Source: Biscogniauxia marginata
Lineage: Eukaryota; Ascomycota; Sordariomycetes; Xylariales; Xylariaceae
Assembly: GCA_022695795.1 (NCBI GenBank)
Contig: MU404158.1
Coordinates: 87,887 to 151,886, forward strand
DNA length: 64,000 bases
Direction: 5' to 3'
Part shown: positions 24,738 to 36,443 of the stretch, piece by piece
Position numbering within the stretch: position 1 is the stretch's first letter
How the letters are laid out: each line of letters opens with the position of its first letter
Position numbers and translations under genes: made by a program
Notes under the pieces: generated by a model
What the model saw: the letters and a program-made list of their open reading frames with translations, nothing else
What the model was told of the DNA's origin: nothing
Database searches by the model: none

Positions 24738-26379
24738 GACGGCGAAAGAAAAAGAATGATGGACGGGGATCAATGGAAAGCTGCTGGTGACAAGACTAAT
24801 CGATGCTGATGCAGGAAAATACAAGGAAAGTAGAATATGTCCCGAGGAGGTGAAAGATCGAGAAGGGGTTGGTAGGGGTAGGTGGTTAGGATATTACTTC
24901 TTCGCATTGTTGGTGTCGTCTCCTAGCTTTAAGAGAGAACTCGGCTTGCAAGCCGGAATCACATGCCGGAAACAGAGTAACTGACATACCTAATTTTGTA
25001 TATAGGTACGTACATATGTACCTATGTACAATGCATACGTAGGTACCTACAGTAGGTACCTAGTGTCGAGTAGTGTACACTACAGACCTGGTACCCCTAC
25101 CTATCATTTCCAACCCCCCACGAACCCCCGGCCTTCCGCAGCGAAGGAACATGCCGGAATGTAAATAAGACTCCGGGGATTTCGTGGGGAAAACGAATGC
25201 TTTAGAGACGGTGCGTGGCTTAGACAAACTCCGGTCTGGTCTTTGCATGTCATGAATCGTGTCATGTGCTTCTAAGAAATGTACTTGTAGTCTTACTCTA
25301 CGAAAAGTACCTAAAGGTAGGTTAAAGGTTAGGTACGACCTCTCCGTTGGCATGTGATTGATGGATTCGAGGTGCATAGGTACATATGTACCTACCTGGT
25401 ATGTATGCACCTACGGACAACTTTCCAAGGAGATAATTCAATTGCGGGTAGGTCGCAGACGGACCGTATGCTGATGTCATGACTGGGGTTGTCTCCATAC
25501 GTTTGATCCAATGACAGGAAAGATAATTACCGAGGCACGCCCAATCTGGCTACGATAGACCCACCTCGCTGGTACCGAGTCGCCGAGGATGTTTCGTCTT
25601 GCGTCGTCTTGCGCGCATGCATTACTAAGACCATACATAAGGTACACCCTACTACACCAGACCCCACCAAGCCATCATTGTTATCTCCGACTCTGCGACG
25701 TGACACATCGCAAGCAACCGAGGGAGGAAGACACATAATATGCACCGTGGTTTGGACTTCATAATAGCCATGTACATGGTGGTGAGACCAACTGGACAAT
25801 ACCGTGTCTCATGCCTTCTTATCCCCGCTGCTTACTTATACACTGCCTCCGTGCATAGATCGTGTTGGTCCTATACCGGGCTTTGATTGTCTGAACAATC
25901 AACTGCGCACGTGGTGTTCAAGCTTGAGATCGTATTGCTAAGAGTCTGAAAGCTAGGATTAAGGGCAAAACGAGGGTGCTAGGGGGACGATTTCGCAGAG
26001 AAAGCATATATATATATCTATTTGTGTGAGTGTGTATGTTCGTAAGTGTGTAAACACGTCGTGACATCTTCGCAAGACTTAAGGGGGGTCTTCCCTATCC
26101 AAGCAAAATTCTGTTGGAGCCATGAGAAACATTTTCAGATCATTGATCACATAATCAAGTACATGTATTTGAGATAGACCGAAAATTCCTACTCCTCTGA
26201 GGCTCGTATAGTACCCTCGCGACCCGAGGATACCATACAAGCGCTTAAATGAGTGACTTCTCCGTCCGTGAAATTAATGCTGAACATGCTCTGGATATAA
26301 TACATCGAAAGATACTTGTAGTATCATGCACCGAGAGCTAATGCGATCTAAACACAGTGACTTGCCGCAAATTTCCAGG
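24738..26379. other. Intergenic region with dense TACCTA/TAGGTA motifs
   Basis: This is the promoter side of the b5-acyl-CoA dehydrogenase gene and the 3' side of the AA9 gene. Motifs cluster at 25000-25070 and 25305-25405, where GTAGGTACCTAC-like palindromes occur repeatedly. The small open frames (for example 25060-25410 and 25527-25799) are not recognisable. No gene is supported. Confidence 0.55.
25000..25070. repeat. Cluster of GGTACGTAC / GTAGGTACCTAC palindromic motifs
   Basis: Within 70 bases there are at least five copies of TACCTA, TAGGTA or GTACGTAC arranged on both strands. A second cluster lies at about 25305-25405. Confidence 0.7.
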
Positions 26380-27477
26380 CTAACAAGTAAACAGCTCGGG
26401 CCCTAGAGGTAGCTTGTTAGAAACACAAGGTATAAAGATCGCACGTGGGAAGAAGAGCGTACCAGGGATAACGTATTCGCTGTCGTCGGTCATGGAATAG
26501 ATGTTGATCAAGATGCCGGGATCGTCTTGCTGTTTACAGGTTGCCAGTCAGCGTGAAGCCACTCCTCGCTATAATCGAGTCAAAAGTTTCCTCTCCATGT
26601 GTCAAGCTTACCTTGTAGATTCCCGGGATGCTGTTGGTAGCCGGCGTCGTAGTCGCCTTCCCCCCGGAGATATTTATCTGGGCACATTCCATCTAGAAAT
26701 CGAAGTTAGCCAGCCGTACGCCCCTGATTCCCCGACGGATAGGGAAGTCCGTTTTCGTCGTCGAGCACTTACATAGAGCTGGGCGCCCAGAGAAGAGCCT
26801 GCCGCGTGGAGTGCGATCATCTCCGCGCGGAGGAGATACTGGCCGTCCTCGATGCACGCCGGGATCGTGATCGGGTGTATTCCCTGGGCTTCGATCACGG
26901 TCGAGGTCCCCCACACGCCGTTTTTGTAACCATCTTCTTGGATCTTAATCCTAGCCCACGTTAAGATCGTCAACTTGCCTGGGTTAGATTGCAACCAACT
27001 TACCAGCCGTCACCATAGCCTACGTCGCTTGTTGCATTGCTGACCTTTTTCAGGTAGGCTAGGGTAGGCCCGAGATGACTGGCGTCCATGACGTCGTCGG
27101 GGCCGGATGTCAGGGTGTGTCTCCAGATAGCGTTGACCTACGAGATCACATCACATGTTAGTCACATTCTACGAAACCACTTTTGGCCTGGGAAAACGCT
27201 GCAATTCTAATCAGGCTCTGCTCTTCGATGATGGAGACCGTACCGTGGAGCCAGCAGTAACCTCAATGATGTCGGCGGAGGGCGTCGTCGGGTTAGGGCC
27301 TCCGTTGCAGGCGAGGTCATTGGTCGTCACGTCATTGATCGGACCGTCATACGACGGGGTCCTGATCCCGTAAGATACTGGGTGCGTCACGCCCTCGGAG
27401 TCTAGCTGGACAAATATCGTGTGTGCAGAGACAATGCTGGCCCCGGCGACAATCGCCGCTGCAGAGTAATATTTCAT
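26380..27477 (-). CDS. AA9 lytic polysaccharide monooxygenase (secreted)
   Basis: Minus-strand exons are 27477-27244, 27137-27004, 26950-26773, 26692-26612, 26529-26463 and 26402-26380, giving 238 residues from six exons. An 18-residue signal peptide ends in VSA, leaving His19 as the mature N-terminus, which is essential for the copper histidine brace. The second brace His is His85 in [10 protein letters not shown]. Second-sphere residues are His171 (IALHAAG) and Gln180, with axial Tyr182 (GAQLYMECAQ). Cys57 and Cys185 fit the conserved disulfide. [14 protein letters not shown] and the terminal IPGPELFTC are typical of AA9. There is no carbohydrate-binding module. The enzyme oxidatively cleaves cellulose or related glucans outside the cell, with electrons from a reductant or from cellobiose dehydrogenase. 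The last exon encodes only about eight residues, but its sequence fits AA9 C-termini well. Confidence 0.95.
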
Positions 27478-28384
27478 CTTTGCGGTTCGGGAAGATACTC
27501 GACTACGCGCTAGTCTCAGGCATCAAGGGCGTTTGCATTTGCGAGAACTCTAGGGCGAACTCTGGCAAGATATACAATACCCCTCCTAGGGAGGCTAGAC
27601 CGTGTATCATATGAACCCGACTCCGAGCCTGATTCTGGTTCGCGATTGGGGTGTGCCACTATGTTGAGTCGTCGTCCATAGTGACGATGATTTCTCCTCC
27701 AATGGACAGCAGTAGGGAGGCCATCTTAGCGCAGGGGTCCCCAGATTGAACCTATTTTGTTAACCTATACCAGTGAGTTGGGAAATATTAAAGGGCCTGC
27801 GGATGACCGGCGGAAGTTGACAATCCGGGCTGCTTTCGGAAGGCTCTTATGCACGAAACAGTTGCTGAGCACGGGTCAGGAAAGCCGCAGCTATCACCGT
27901 CGATTTGTTGCCCACGCATGAGCGCTCCGAACCAATTATAGCACCGCCTGGACTTTAGTGATGGCACTTGACCATTTTCACTATACGTTGTAATCTCAGG
28001 GGAGAATCTTCCTTAGGAACCGATGCCCAAGCGAACCCCACTGACGCCGGGATAACGGAGCGGCGGAGTCTTGGCGTCAGCCGTGAACGCTATGATACGG
28101 CCTTATTTCCCGGGTGTGAGTGGACGACGTTGAGCGCATGATAATATAAAATCTCAAGGAATTGGAGGGTTGGTATAAAGTTGATATCCTTTGTAATAGG
28201 AACTGATGGCACACTCGCTTGAAACATCCCGGACCTATAAGAGATCAAGAATGCAGAATTATCCGCAGATATAAGGGTCTGAGAGGTCATCACACGCACT
28301 CCCAATATGACCATCAATACTCATCTACAGAGATAGAATACCTCATAACTATGAGTATATAGTCGCAGCAACGAGGAACCTGAC
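27478..28384. other. Intergenic region upstream of the AA9 gene
   Basis: The part next to 27477 is the AA9 promoter. The rest continues into decayed coding sequence and may hold unrecognised remains of the GH5 pseudogene's 3' half; the minus-strand frame at 28090-28317 is open but unrecognised. Confidence 0.5.
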
Positions 28385-28915
28385 CCTGCATCCGGTAATT
28401 CCAGGCCTTTGGTCCTAGGAATGCATCGTGCAAAGCTACGACCAATCGGAACCATCTAAGATCCCTAATTCGTTATTCATGAACTGTCGCACTACGCTCG
28501 TGTCTAGGCTAGGACCCATTAGTATCCTTACGAAGTTGAGGCCCTTCGAGGTAATTTTGTTCAAACTTCCTGTGTGGCCCACGTCCTCTAATATTGCGCG
28601 AGGAGTTAGGATGCCGCGTCTACGCCAAGGGTCTGAGTGAGTGTATACTCATTGACAACGTTTTCTGGAGTTGACTCGAATGCAGATGGAGTGGTCCACG
28701 GCCAGCAAACCATTAGATAAGCTACCGACATGCAGATCAGTTAGCCACGGGGTTTACTCAACGGCAAGCCAACCATCCAAGTTGATACCTCTGGTCTTCT
28801 CGGTTCCAAACGAGAATTTCGAATCTCTTGTCATAATGGACATCATGCCTTATGGTGCGGCACTGCCCATGCTAGCGAGTAGCACGGTAGCTACCACTGC
28901 AGCTTTTCTCGTACA
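28385..28915 (-). pseudogene. Decayed GH5 exo-beta-1,3-glucanase (glucan 1,3-beta-glucosidase)
   Basis: Read on the minus strand, fragments appear in the order of fungal GH5 exo-1,3-glucanases. First comes a hydrophobic signal-like segment (AAVVATVLLASMGSAAP, about 28915-28865). Next is TRGINLDGWLAVE (28796-28758), where intact enzymes have RGVNLGGWLVLE, then PWLTD and VVNEYTLTQTLG (about 28655-28610). KITSKGLNFVRI (about 28560-28522) and HDAFLGPKAWNYRM (about 28435-28393) follow. Stop codons and frame changes separate them, the start ATG is absent, and most of the region between the VRI and HDAF blocks, where the acid/base Glu lies, is deleted. The gene is non-functional. These enzymes act on cell-wall or plant beta-1,3-glucan. 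Individual blocks are short, but their order and spacing make the assignment fairly secure. Confidence 0.75.
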
Positions 28916-29784
28916 CCTTGGACCCATAATCGTCGTAGCTAGTGAATGCGTCCTCCATGGCCTTGTAGAATTTAGGGTTTGCCACCATGAAGAGATTCAT
29001 CTGAGCGTCAGCATTAAATAGAGAATATGTACGCTCACAGAAGCATAAGCTTTTGCTGGGCATCAGCAGTTAAGCTTAATGACGACAATAGACACACTCG
29101 CAGCTGTAGGTGCGCATGTGCATACGTTTAATAACATCCCAATGTAAGGCCAGATCCATCCACGATTCACTTAGGTAACCACACAGTATGGCCTAGTCAT
29201 AACGGTCTTATAAACTCTGCATATGGGTATATCTGGGTATGAAAACAAGGGATGAGTTCAAAGAACCTTGAAGCGAAATTTAAAGCGCTTGGGTATATTC
29301 TGGTTGGCAATAGGGGTGGCTATGCAATGATTAAGATGTATGTGTCTTCGAAGGTTTCGTGTAATATCAATGGCTATCTAGGCTAGGAAGTATTGCTATT
29401 AAAATGAAACAAGAATAAAATATCAGATGGAAAGGGCATGGGTTTACCAGCTTTATCTTAAAGAGCAAACGCTGGCTGACTCTATTACATGTTGACTACT
29501 TAGGCTAGGCCATTGCTGTAGCCACCCTGAGTTAAGAAAGGGGCTGAGTAGCCTCGTTAATCGAGATTGACCGGTTATACTACCTAACGTTAAAGATAAA
29601 CATGAGATGCCGCTATGCCCACAATACCATTCTGTTTACCCAAGAGAAGGAAAGAGGCTGTGGGCAAGTTCATAAGTGATATATTGGTAAACAAACATTG
29701 TTATACTTATGTACTATTTATTTAGGATATTTCATTTCTTGGCGGACACGAGAGAATGATATCCTATTAGTATATTGAATATCA
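28916..29784. other. Region between two pseudogenes
   Basis: AT-rich sequence with no supported gene. A minus-strand open frame at 28872-29063 overlaps the signal-like segment of the GH5 relic in another frame and is not a gene in its own right. Confidence 0.5.
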
Positions 29785-30475
29785 AATGTAAACGTTGGAG
29801 TTCCGTTGTGCATCGTCACTTAGCCCGCTGACCATTAATGGGGTGGCAAGTTGACACGCTATCTTCGTTGAAGGACGGAAGAGAGCAAAACGCCGAAAAG
29901 GTTCGCTCGTACGCGTCTTGAAGTGAGTCAAATTACACTCATTCATGACCATAGCCTTCGTGTACATGGCTGAAAATGTGAAGAGCCTCTGGATTGACTC
30001 GACACAGTTACCGTAGAATATGGGAATAGCCACGCGTTGTGAGACCCAAATAGACGCGTGGAGGGTCGCGAGTTACAAGTGCATCCGTATTATCTGGCAT
30101 TAAGTTTCCTCAGACATCATCATGTCGCCCATATTGAGACGCCCAGTTGCCATGACGAAGGGACCTTGGACTGCCATCAATATGCATGTGTCGTCCATTT
30201 ATACTAACAACAATTCCTGTGCTCTCTTTGGGGTATCTTGTATTTCCCCAGTAGAACCCGATACGCGCTGCAGTAGCCTCGCCGTCGAGATCACGGTTAC
30301 CGGTAATAACAGCTTTAACGGCACGAGGCTGGTCTTGTAACCAAGAAATAGTAGTATGCAGCCCTCTGTGACGAGCCGGATTGGATGTAACCACCCGCAT
30401 GAATCAAGACGCTATGGTAGGAAGCGGGTATTAGCTGTTGTGCGTGCCTGAGATGCCGACGATAGATATTGCATT
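29785..30475 (-). pseudogene. Calcineurin-like metallophosphoesterase pseudogene
   Basis: One continuous minus-strand reading frame follows the fungal metallophosphoesterase fold from its first to its last motif, but nonsense codons interrupt it. The blocks are IVGISGTHNS (normally SDTHN), TTISWLQDQPRAVKAVITGN followed by RD (normally GNHD), DGSPRSLRHGNWASQY, a stop, DNTDALVTRDPPRVYL (normally THGPP), a stop, and ALHIFSHVHEGYGHE (normally GHVHEGYG), then further stops. Several metal ligands are lost: Asp of SDTH, His of GNHD and His of THG. The IHAGD block is unrecognisable. The absence of frameshifts with many substitutions suggests old decay by point mutation. Its former substrate is unknown. 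The longest open piece is 30110-30400. Confidence 0.82.
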
Positions 30476-30836
30476 ATCTAAGGCTTCAGGAGGCATCGCT
30501 AAGCGCCGCCATAAATATACCGTGCATGCCAGAACTAACTATGGGTTCTATAAGCAGACTTTCAAATAATAAGAGCGAGTTCTTTGAAGTATTGCTTTAA
30601 GCTCTGATTCTCTTGGCCCGAATATCTTGGTAAGAAGTTGGAATTAAAACCCGTGTATAGGTGGAATGAAATGTGCAAGGGACAGGCAAAGGAAACGAGC
30701 TATTGGTATGAGACCGAGCACGGACCTAAATATGTACGTAAAGCGATTATGGTGTTTTCATTCTCTCCCTTTCCACTTAGAATACCTAGGTATGCGAAAC
30801 CGAGAAAGCACTTTGCCATTTCCCTTTCACATAACC
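30476..30836. other. Intergenic region downstream of the NmrA-like gene
   Basis: This stretch holds the 3' flank of the NmrA-like gene. Small plus-strand open frames starting at about 30638 are unrecognised. Nothing else is seen. Confidence 0.55.
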
Positions 30837-31816
30837 CTAGCCCTTTTGCGCATAAGTATTAACAAGGCTCTGGACTTCGGCATCGGTCAGGCCCTTGATA
30901 CCCAGTAGTTCATTGTCCAGGTTCTGGAAGTGGCTCCCGTACCCTTCACCGTAGACGCCTATCTTGATAGAGTTGAGGACGAAGACGAGATGGCTAGGCA
31001 CACTCTTCTTCTTTTCCTCCTCAATCTCCTCGAGTAACTTCGCGACGGGAACCTCTTCTTCCTTCCACCCATCCGGTCCGGTAGCCTTTTCCCCCATTTC
31101 GACGAGCCTCTTCTGAGTGATCGCGATATCTTGGACCAAGACTACACGGTTCTTAGTCTGTTCGGGATGTTTTAGTACTCCGGCTACGGCCTTGGCGAGC
31201 GTGGAGACGGTCGTGGTAGAGAAGAGGCGGTTGCCTCCATCATACAAGATGGTACTCCTCTCCTTGAGATTCATAAACAGCCCGAGGTCAAGGCACATGT
31301 CAAGGAACGGACCAGTACAGATAAGCGTGTACTCCAAGTTACCCGCGGCTGCTTCTATCCTCACAGCTTCTTGGAACCTTGCTTTTGGTACGAAGAAAGG
31401 AAGCTGAGAGACTTTCTCATTCGAACCATTGGAACCATACTCCGACGGAAGAAAGCGCTTCACCTGTGCCTTGACAGCGGCATCAAGCAGGACCCGTTGC
31501 GCTGTATCGACAGCAGTCGGTTGAAGGAGGGAGACGACAGCATCGTGGCCTTTGAGGGCATCTGTGAGAGACTCAAGGGAGCTATAATCCACAGTCTTGA
31601 CAACCACGGTGGAAGGCAGGGCCTGGCTGTTGGATCCGCGAGTTAAAGCTGTGACTTGAAACCCTTCTGCCAATAGTTGCTTGACAATTTCTGGCCCAAT
31701 CTTGCCGGTTGCCTGTGCGGTGTTGATGTTAACCCTTCATCCCAGAGAGACGAGCAGAAGATGCGATAATCTCTATCACTCACACCAGCCACAGCAACTT
31801 TCGAAATACTGCTCAT
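30837..31816 (-). CDS. NmrA-like / isoflavone-reductase-like NAD(P)-binding protein
   Basis: Minus-strand exons are 31816-31784 and 31712-30837, giving 302 residues. The splice creates the N-terminal dinucleotide-binding motif VAVAGATGKIGPEIVKQLL, the GxxGxxG form typical of atypical short-chain dehydrogenases. Other marks are HDAVVSLLQPTAVDTAQRVL, KRFLPSEYGSNG (active-site region of isoflavone-reductase-like proteins), and the TGPFLDMCLDLG stretch. The C-terminus has AKLLEEIEEEKKKS and a hydrophilic end. Members either reduce small aromatic or quinone-like substrates with NADPH or sense the NADPH/NADP ratio, as NmrA does for GATA factors; which applies here cannot be read. The gene is divergent from a transcription factor 908 bases away, a common fungal arrangement for a regulator and its target. 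Confidence 0.92.
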
Positions 31817-32724
31817 TTTCGATGATTAGCTTCTTTCAATTTCCTTTTGACATAAGGGTACTAGGTCGTTATTTAAACGGGTTGGTGTTGAAAGTGGTAA
31901 TGATGTTGGTGCTCGAAACACTCCATGATGCATTGCGTCTTCACAATGCTTTTATATGTCTCTCTATGGCCACCGAATTATTGTACAATTGCCACCGGTA
32001 ATACTTGCGGCCCGTCTCTTCCGACATTATGCCTGCGTGACTGAGCGGGAATCGACTTTCTTCCTCCGAACACCGTAGGGATGTATCCTCCATTGCGCCT
32101 ATCTTGCATTAATCGCGTAGTGAGGATCTCGATGAGAAACTATGCTGAGAATTAGCTTACGACGACAAAAGGCATCTGCTTAAAACGTGCTCGAGTCTTG
32201 CCTATTGGAGTGAAAGATGATGCGCGTGCCATGTGGGATGCCAAACCAACCCCTGGCTCTCATCCCACATTACCGACTCAAGACAGTACGGAGACCGGAC
32301 TTCCGTATGCCACATCCCACATTTCACAAGCACATCTATCCTGCTCTGCTATGTATGGTGCTAAATCAGCTGTGAGAAGAATTACTTACTTCTTAGTGCT
32401 TATATCAGCTTGCATATTTTTTGATCTTTAACCACGGCCTCCAATTAAGTTAACGACATTTCTTGGCATTAACGAATCCCCGGAGAACAGATTCCCTGTT
32501 CTCGGTCTTATCTCACCACTCAAAGCTCGATCTGCTCTCGCATGACAAGCTAGCCTTGTCTTGCTTCCATTGCATTAATCCGACGACCTGCGCCATACGA
32601 AGCTTAGAAATTAAGAACCCTTCAGGTTACTAATTGGAGCGGTCTGGGTGCGGGACTCGAACTGCATCTGTCCATCTTGTGCTGAGCAATCTAGGTCTTC
32701 AAACATAGGGAGTAGCAGGTCGTC
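31817..32724. other. Bidirectional promoter region (NmrA-like gene / transcription factor)
   Basis: About 900 bases lie between two divergent start codons. The minus-strand leader of the reductase is at the left. No coding sequence is supported; the open frame at 32198-32431 is unrecognised. Repeated CCCACATT / ATCCCACATT words (about 32265, 32313 and 32323) could be factor sites, but this is only an impression. Confidence 0.5.
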
Positions 32725-35343
32725 ATGTCCCAGGTATCACGGCAGTTCGAATGTAACTTGCCCGGATGTGGGAGAGTCTTCAATCGAAAGGAACATCTGA
32801 ACCGGCATCTTAAGTCACATGATCCTCAGCTTCAACACAGATGTCCCATCTGTGGGCGTCGCTACGCACGAAGGCATGCATACTACTAATGACACTTTGA
32901 TTACCCCTTAATTCATAGTTACCAAAAGAAGTACATCGCGATATAGGCTAACTAAGGTGCTTATAGCGACGTATTGAAGCGCCACGTTGAGAACCATCCT
33001 CAATATTCCAACTCAAAGCGCAAGCAGAGGTATATGAGATAGTCCTTGACTGGACCTTTAAATGGGACTAACTGCAAGCTTTAGGTCCTGTGTAGCCTGT
33101 CATGACCGGGGAATCGAGTGTGATGGCAACTCGCCCTGCTCTCCATGCATTCAAAACTCCTCCGAGTGCACCCGCGTCGTACCGAAATGTCAGCGTGGCA
33201 TGGATACACCTGTGAACGTCGATGGCAGGGTCAATGGAGATGGTCAAAGACAAAATGATGGCGAAGCGCTCTTAGCAAATCACTCCGGGAATATAGACTA
33301 CACTGATAGTCTTGTGCCTGGAAATATTAATCAAGAGACTATGCTTCAAGGAACCTGGCCTATTCCATTCTCCAATACCGAGCCCGCCGTACATCTCTCG
33401 AGTGAGTTTGGTGTGCAGCATTCGGACCATGCATTCAGTACAACTACATATCCTAGTAGCAATGATTCTGTACCCATCATGGGGGACTCTCCAGTCACGT
33501 CAGTCTCTACCAACAATAACCAGCATGAAGCTATGTGCAATAATTCGCAAAACACTGCGACAGTGTGGGAGACGTCGAATCAAGATAATACGATAAAACG
33601 GGGTGAATATACCCCCTTTCAGGCAATCGATTCCCTTGGGTTGTATGGAGCTCTTCATAGGGGGTCGCCATCTACCAAGAGACTTGTTGGAGTGTTCTTT
33701 TCCGAGATTCATCAATACTGGCCCATTCTCCATACACCAAGCTTCGACATGGAGACTGTCTCAGAAGCCTTGCTGGGGGCCATCATCATGCTTGCTAGTT
33801 GGCTCGAAGACGGACCAGAACATAAGCAGCTTGTTCCCCTTGTCTTTGATGCGGCTTCCCGGTTCCAGCTGGTACGAGACTGGATCTCTTATTCATCCTG
33901 CTTATGCTTATATTAGCTGAATTGTCTCAATAGGACCTGAAGCCGCCCCTGGACCTCTTACAAGCTGCGTTGCTAAGCATAATATACGCAGTCTATCACC
34001 TAGTATGACAGTCCTCGTCAGCTATTCATCTTCAGGTGTTTTATGACTGATGGTGATGATACGTAGAGAGAGGAAGGGATGTTAGCGAGAGCGCTCAATA
34101 TGAGCGCCGTACTCATCTCAACCTGCCGCTATCTCGGCATTTTCAATGGCCTGTATGAGATTGATGATTGTATAGAAGACCAGTTCGCCTTCTGGCGGTC
34201 ACAAGAGCAGCTCAACAGGTACTCCCCAACCCGAAATAAAACCTCCAAACGTCTGATGCCATCCAAACTGATAAATCCATTTCGTACGGTAGGCTTGCAT
34301 TTACGGTTTTTCGCATAGACACCTATCTCAGTATGCTTCTAGACCATCCGCCGTCTATCCGTTACCAGGAGCTCTGCATACCGCTTCCAAAGTCCAACGA
34401 GCTTTGGGCGTCCGCTAACGAGGAAGAGAGACGTCAACTGCAGTGGGACGAACCCGCTGGCCGTGAGAAGGCTCTATTCTCCTTTTTAATCCGCGACGCG
34501 CTAGACGACCAGCGGAAGAGTCGCCTCCCCTACCATCTTCTCGATATGGACCGCCACCTGGGGATCTGCGCGACACAGGACAAGGTGTGGGAAGTTGCTC
34601 GGGAAATCCATAGCTCAAGGTCCGACGAGCTGTGGTCGCGGGTCGATCCCGAAGAGAGGACAACCCCTCACTACACGCGCTTCCGCCAATGGCACGACGA
34701 GGTGAAGATGGACTGCGAGCTCCGCGAAGATTTCCCCTACATCTGTCAGCCCGGAGACGATGGCAACACGTTCTGTGCCTTAACACTCATGCTGTGGCAC
34801 ATGTCGTCCGTGAAGATGCACGCCCCTCTCAACACCATCCGCGTCCAGGGGTTCTACTACAAGTCCCTCCCGGGCGCGTCGGTGCCCACGCGCACGCGTC
34901 GATCCCATCTTCTCGGCTGGACAACGACTGGGTGCCCGCGCCGGGCTCTGTGGAACGCCGCCCAGATAGCTGGCATCTTCATGGTGGAGTCGGGAAAGCC
35001 CGGTGGCAGGTCCCGCATCCGGCTTAACCCTCTGGCGATCGCCGCCGCCCTCATGAGCGCCGTTGTTACCTGTGTGTACGCCTTCCACATCCGCGCGTGC
35101 GCCGCCTGCACCGGTAGCCAGCCGGGCTTCTCAGTCGACCTAATCAACGCGACGGAGGACGATCCAGACCTAGCGAACTGGCTCGCGACCAGCCAAGGCC
35201 TGCCTTTGTGGGGCGCTAACAGAATCCCCGTGTGTAAGTGTCGGGTCGGAGAGCTGGCAGCGTGGTTCCAGGCCGCGCTCGCGGGGGATAAATCGGCGGA
35301 GATGGAGCTTGTGCTGTTTCTCGCGGAGTTAAATAGGGAATAG
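32725..35343 (+). CDS. Transcription factor with two C2H2 fingers, a Zn2Cys6 cluster and a fungal_trans domain
   Basis: Exons are 32725-32873, 32967-33029, 33085-33871, 33934-34002, 34067-34218 and 34293-35343, giving 756 residues. Finger 1 uses Cys10, Cys15, His28 and His32. Finger 2 uses Cys40, Cys43, His56 and His60, with RYARSDVLKRH formed across intron 1. A binuclear cluster follows with Cys73, 76, 83, 89, 92 and 99 (CxxCx6Cx5CxxCx6C). A Ser/Asn-rich linker and a fungal-specific transcription factor domain complete it (ARALNMSAVLISTCRYLG, FRIDTYLSMLLDHPPSIRYQ). Intron 1 begins with GC (AAG|GCATGC) instead of GT. Exon 3 could start six bases earlier, at 33079. The three-finger arrangement is a known fungal subclass. 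The protein is nuclear and binds DNA; its likely target is the divergent NmrA-like gene (inference). Confidence 0.9.
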
Positions 35344-36443
35344 GGAATTTGTATATGAGATTATCTGGATTATCATGATAGTTAACTAGAAGGCGTCAGT
35401 GTTTACTTGCTTAATTCTGCTCATCTGAACTACAGTAGCCAATTGATGGCGAGGGATCTCTTGGCATAACACTCCTTGATCGAGACAAGGACAAGCGCAA
35501 GTATCCCAGTATCACAGCACGCACTCTCTAGAACTCATGTACCACTACGTACCCCTGATTAATATAGAAAGGATGGTATTGAAGCCCCTTGATACTCCAT
35601 TCAGCTGCTTACATCCGCTTGCTAGCATCATGGGGCATGTGAGTCTCGAAGCACCCATACACATATGGATGACACCCACTGTATGATATATATATATAGA
35701 CATATATGAACTTTTGTATATTACGAGGCTCTATTAAGATAACATTCATCAAGGAGTTCAAATACCTGAGCTGTGCTAGTAGTCAAGGGTCTTGAATACT
35801 AAACAATCAAGATATAGCTACACCTTACCTACACGTACCAGCCTACCTGATTTGACTAGCACTAACAAAGGCAATTTACTGTAATAAGCCCGGCATTTTA
35901 GCGGATCTTCTTGCGAGGTTCTATTCATATACCAATACAGCCAACGGCTGTAGACCACCGGGAATTTTTCGATCTTTCGATCTGATATCAATAACATTTA
36001 AGTTTCTCATAGAGGCACCACATTAGCGAGGCTACATATTAGGTCTCTATTTGCTTGGATGAATATGGCCCAGAAGCGGCCGGGTTCGTGGTCTCTGAAT
36101 AGCCACAGCTAGAAAGAATACGCTTTAAACGCATCTCATATCCCTTTTCTTCCCCCCTTTCACCCTTTCACCCGTATAGCAGAATGTCTTCGTCTTCGTA
36201 CAAACAAGCAGCTAGTGTCCAACATAGCCTAGACACAAGAGACCTAGATCTATCGCTTCCTAGGCTAGCTAGGTCGCTGTTGTAAAGACACTTTTGCATT
36301 ATCCCGTAACAACATCATGCACCAGACTCCATACGTCCTAGACCTAATTCGTCACGCACTAGCTCATTCTTTTTAGATTAACAAAATCGCCCCCAGGAAT
36401 ATTTGAACTGTGTGATTATGGGAAATTGGCGAAATAATCATAA
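35344..36443. other. Convergent intergenic region (transcription factor / eIF2A)
   Basis: 1.1 kb of AT-rich 3' flanking DNA without a supported gene. A run of TA repeats lies near 35685-35700. Confidence 0.6.

Noticed and set aside
32640..32670. tRNA-like T-arm (AGTTCGAGTCCC on the minus strand)
   Set aside because: The flanking bases cannot pair into a T stem, acceptor stem or cloverleaf, so the resemblance to a B box is by chance.
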